This document shows, piece by piece, positions 6,676 through 7,981 of a stretch of 7,981 bases of DNA (the stretch's first letter is position 1; each line of letters begins with the position of its first letter). The notes beneath the pieces are model-generated. The model did no database searches. It was not told the DNA's origin and was given only the letters and a program-made list of their open reading frames with translations. This DNA comes from Chloroflexota bacterium (GTDB taxonomy: Bacteria; Chloroflexota; UBA6077), in NCBI GenBank assembly GCA_021786215.1, contig JAJYNT010000130.1, positions 1 through 7,981 on the forward strand, given 5' to 3'. A program made the position numbers and the translations under genes.

Positions 6676-7911
6676 TTGATAGAAGGAGAGGCTTCAAGGA
6701 GCGGCAACTCGCCCCAGGGTCCGCTGACTGGCGTAAGGGTGATCGACCTGGCGACGATGTTCGCGGGTCCCTTCGCCGCCAGCCTGCTGGCCGACTTCGG
6801 CGCCGACGTCATCAAGGTCGAGTTGCCCAAGGTCGGCGACGCCAACCGCGGCATGGGTCCCGTCGTCAAGGGCGTCCCCGGCCCCTGGACCATTCTTGCC
6901 AGGAACAAGCGCTCCCTCAGCCTGGACATCCGAAAGGAGGGGGGACGTGAGATCCTGAAGAGGCTGGTGGCCACGTCGGACATCGTGGTAGAGAACTTCA
7001 GGCCGGGGACACTGGAGAAGTGGGGTCTGGGGTACGACGTGCTCAAGCAGGTCAACCCCAAGATCATCCTGGTGCGCATCTCGGGCTACGGTCAGGACGG
7101 CCCCTCCGCCCAGAAGGCCGGGTTCGGCACACCGGCGGCGGCCTTCAGTGGTTTGACCTATCTGCAGGGTTACCCCGATCGGCCCCCGGTGAGTCCGCCC
7201 CTAGCCCTCGTGGATTACATGACCGGCACCTTCGGCGCCCTGGCCGCGGTCATGGCACTCTACCACCTGAAGGCCCACGACGCACCCTCCGGTCAGGTGG
7301 CGGACATCGCCCTCTTCGAATCGGCCTTTCGGATGCTGGAACCGGTGGTGGCCGAGTACGGCCTCACGGGCAAGATCAAGGAGCGGGGAGGCCACGTCGG
7401 CCAGGGCGCCGCGCCCAGTGGGACCTTCCGGTGCAAGGATGGCAAGTGGGTGGTGATGGTTACCAGCACCCAGCGCACCTTCGTTCGACTGGCAGAGGTG
7501 ATGGGACGCATGGACATGCTGCAGGACCCCCGCTTCGACACCAATCCACATCGCTCTGAACACCCTCAAGAGGTGTATGACATCGTCCAGGAATGGTTCT
7601 CCCACTACACGGCCCAGGAGGCGTTCAGGACCCTGGACGAGAACGGCATACCCTGCTGCCCCATCTACAGCATCGCCGACATCTTCAAGGATCCTCAATA
7701 TCGAGCACGCAAAGATCTGATCGAAGTAGCTCACCCGATCCTGGGTACCGTAACGATGCCCGGCATCGTCCCAAAGTTCTCCGACACGCCCGGTGCCGTC
7801 CTGTTCCCCGGCCCATGCACCATCGGCGAGCACAATCAGGAGATCCTGGTTCAGGAACTGGGCTTCACCCTGGAGGACATGGCGGCCCTCGCGGCCGAGG
7901 ACGTGATCTAA
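6676..7911 (+). CDS. Class III CoA-transferase (CaiB/BaiF family)
   Basis: The 411-aa protein matches family III CoA-transferases, which move CoA between carboxylic acids through aspartyl-CoA anhydride intermediates. Visible landmarks are GVRVIDLATMFAGPFAASLLADFGADVIKVE-like opening residues (19-49), ENFRPGTLEKWGLGY (106-120), RISGYGQDGP (134-143) and ALVDYMTG (177-184), where Asp180 is the expected catalytic aspartate. The C-terminal GEHNQEIL segment is also typical of the family. The start is TTG at 6676 with a strong AGGAGG (6665-6670) 5 nt upstream. The next in-frame ATG (6757) would remove the conserved first strand, so TTG is preferred. It is 55 bp after iclR and probably cotranscribed. 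Substrates in this family range from formyl and carnitine to benzylsuccinate, mesaconate and bile acids, and nothing here picks one, so no gene symbol is given. Confidence 0.93.
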   Translation: MIEGEASRSGNSPQGPLTGVRVIDLATMFAGPFAASLLADFGADVIKVELPKVGDANRGMGPVVKGVPGPWTILARNKRSLSLDIRKEGGREILKRLVATSDIVVENFRPGTLEKWGLGYDVLKQVNPKIILVRISGYGQDGPSAQKAGFGTPAAAFSGLTYLQGYPDRPPVSPPLALVDYMTGTFGALAAVMALYHLKAHDAPSGQVADIALFESAFRMLEPVVAEYGLTGKIKERGGHVGQGAAPSGTFRCKDGKWVVMVTSTQRTFVRLAEVMGRMDMLQDPRFDTNPHRSEHPQEVYDIVQEWFSHYTAQEAFRTLDENGIPCCPIYSIADIFKDPQYRARKDLIEVAHPILGTVTMPGIVPKFSDTPGAVLFPGPCTIGEHNQEILVQELGFTLEDMAALAAEDVI

Positions 7912-7951
7912 GTGGTCCGTCCATCAAGTGGGACGCACTTTCGCGAGCCAT

Positions 7952-7973
7952 GCCCGAGGCTTGAGCCTCGGGC
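7952..7973. other. 10-bp perfect hairpin downstream of the CoA-transferase gene
   Basis: GCCCGAGGCT pairs with AGCCTCGGGC around a 2-nt TG (more realistically 9 bp with a larger loop). It begins 40 bp after the stop codon. The bases that follow inside the window (TGGGAGGC) are not T-rich, so an intrinsic terminator is not shown. It may be a repeat element or part of a longer structure beyond the edge. Confidence 0.5.
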
Positions 7974-7981
7974 TGGGAGGC

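Overview
The window carries two divergently transcribed units of a GC-rich bacterial chromosome. The minus-strand unit is the start of a branched-chain amino acid operon, ilvB-ilvN-ilvC-leuA-leuC, with leuC cut by the window edge. The plus-strand unit is an IclR-family regulator followed by a class III (CaiB/BaiF) CoA-transferase. The ilvBNC-leuA-leuC order, the leucine T-box and the short GC-rich palindromes in the gene gaps suggest Chloroflexota or a Gram-positive-like lineage. This is inference from gene order and RNA type, not a firm taxonomic call.

Reading the minus strand from its promoter: a TTGACA/TATACT promoter (5644-5673) starts a leader of about 430 nt. The leader holds a T-box riboswitch whose specifier codon reads CUC (Leu). 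It has one Stem I but two complete antiterminator/terminator modules in tandem (about 5353-5407 and 5265-5312). Both T-box cores carry the UGGU acceptor-binding bulge and lie within an identical 20-nt stretch. Next come ilvB (acetolactate synthase catalytic subunit) and ilvN (regulatory subunit, ATGA overlap). A 146-bp gap with three hairpins leads to ilvC (ketol-acid reductoisomerase). A short gap with a 9-bp GC hairpin leads to leuA (2-isopropylmalate synthase), and a 71-bp palindromic element separates leuA from leuC. IlvBN and IlvC make the valine/isoleucine intermediates. LeuA and LeuC divert 2-oxoisovalerate to leucine, which fits control of the whole operon by uncharged tRNA-Leu.

The 5674-5840 gap holds the plus-strand promoter candidate and several perfect palindromes that are plausible IclR operators. 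iclR and the CoA-transferase gene are 55 bp apart and probably cotranscribed. The CoA-transferase appears to start at TTG, and its substrate cannot be read from the sequence. A 10-bp perfect hairpin lies near the right edge.

The most interesting points are the tandem T-box decision modules with a linker complementary to the T-box core, and an acetolactate synthase that naturally carries Leu and Val at two positions known for herbicide resistance and substrate choice. No wholly new gene system was seen.
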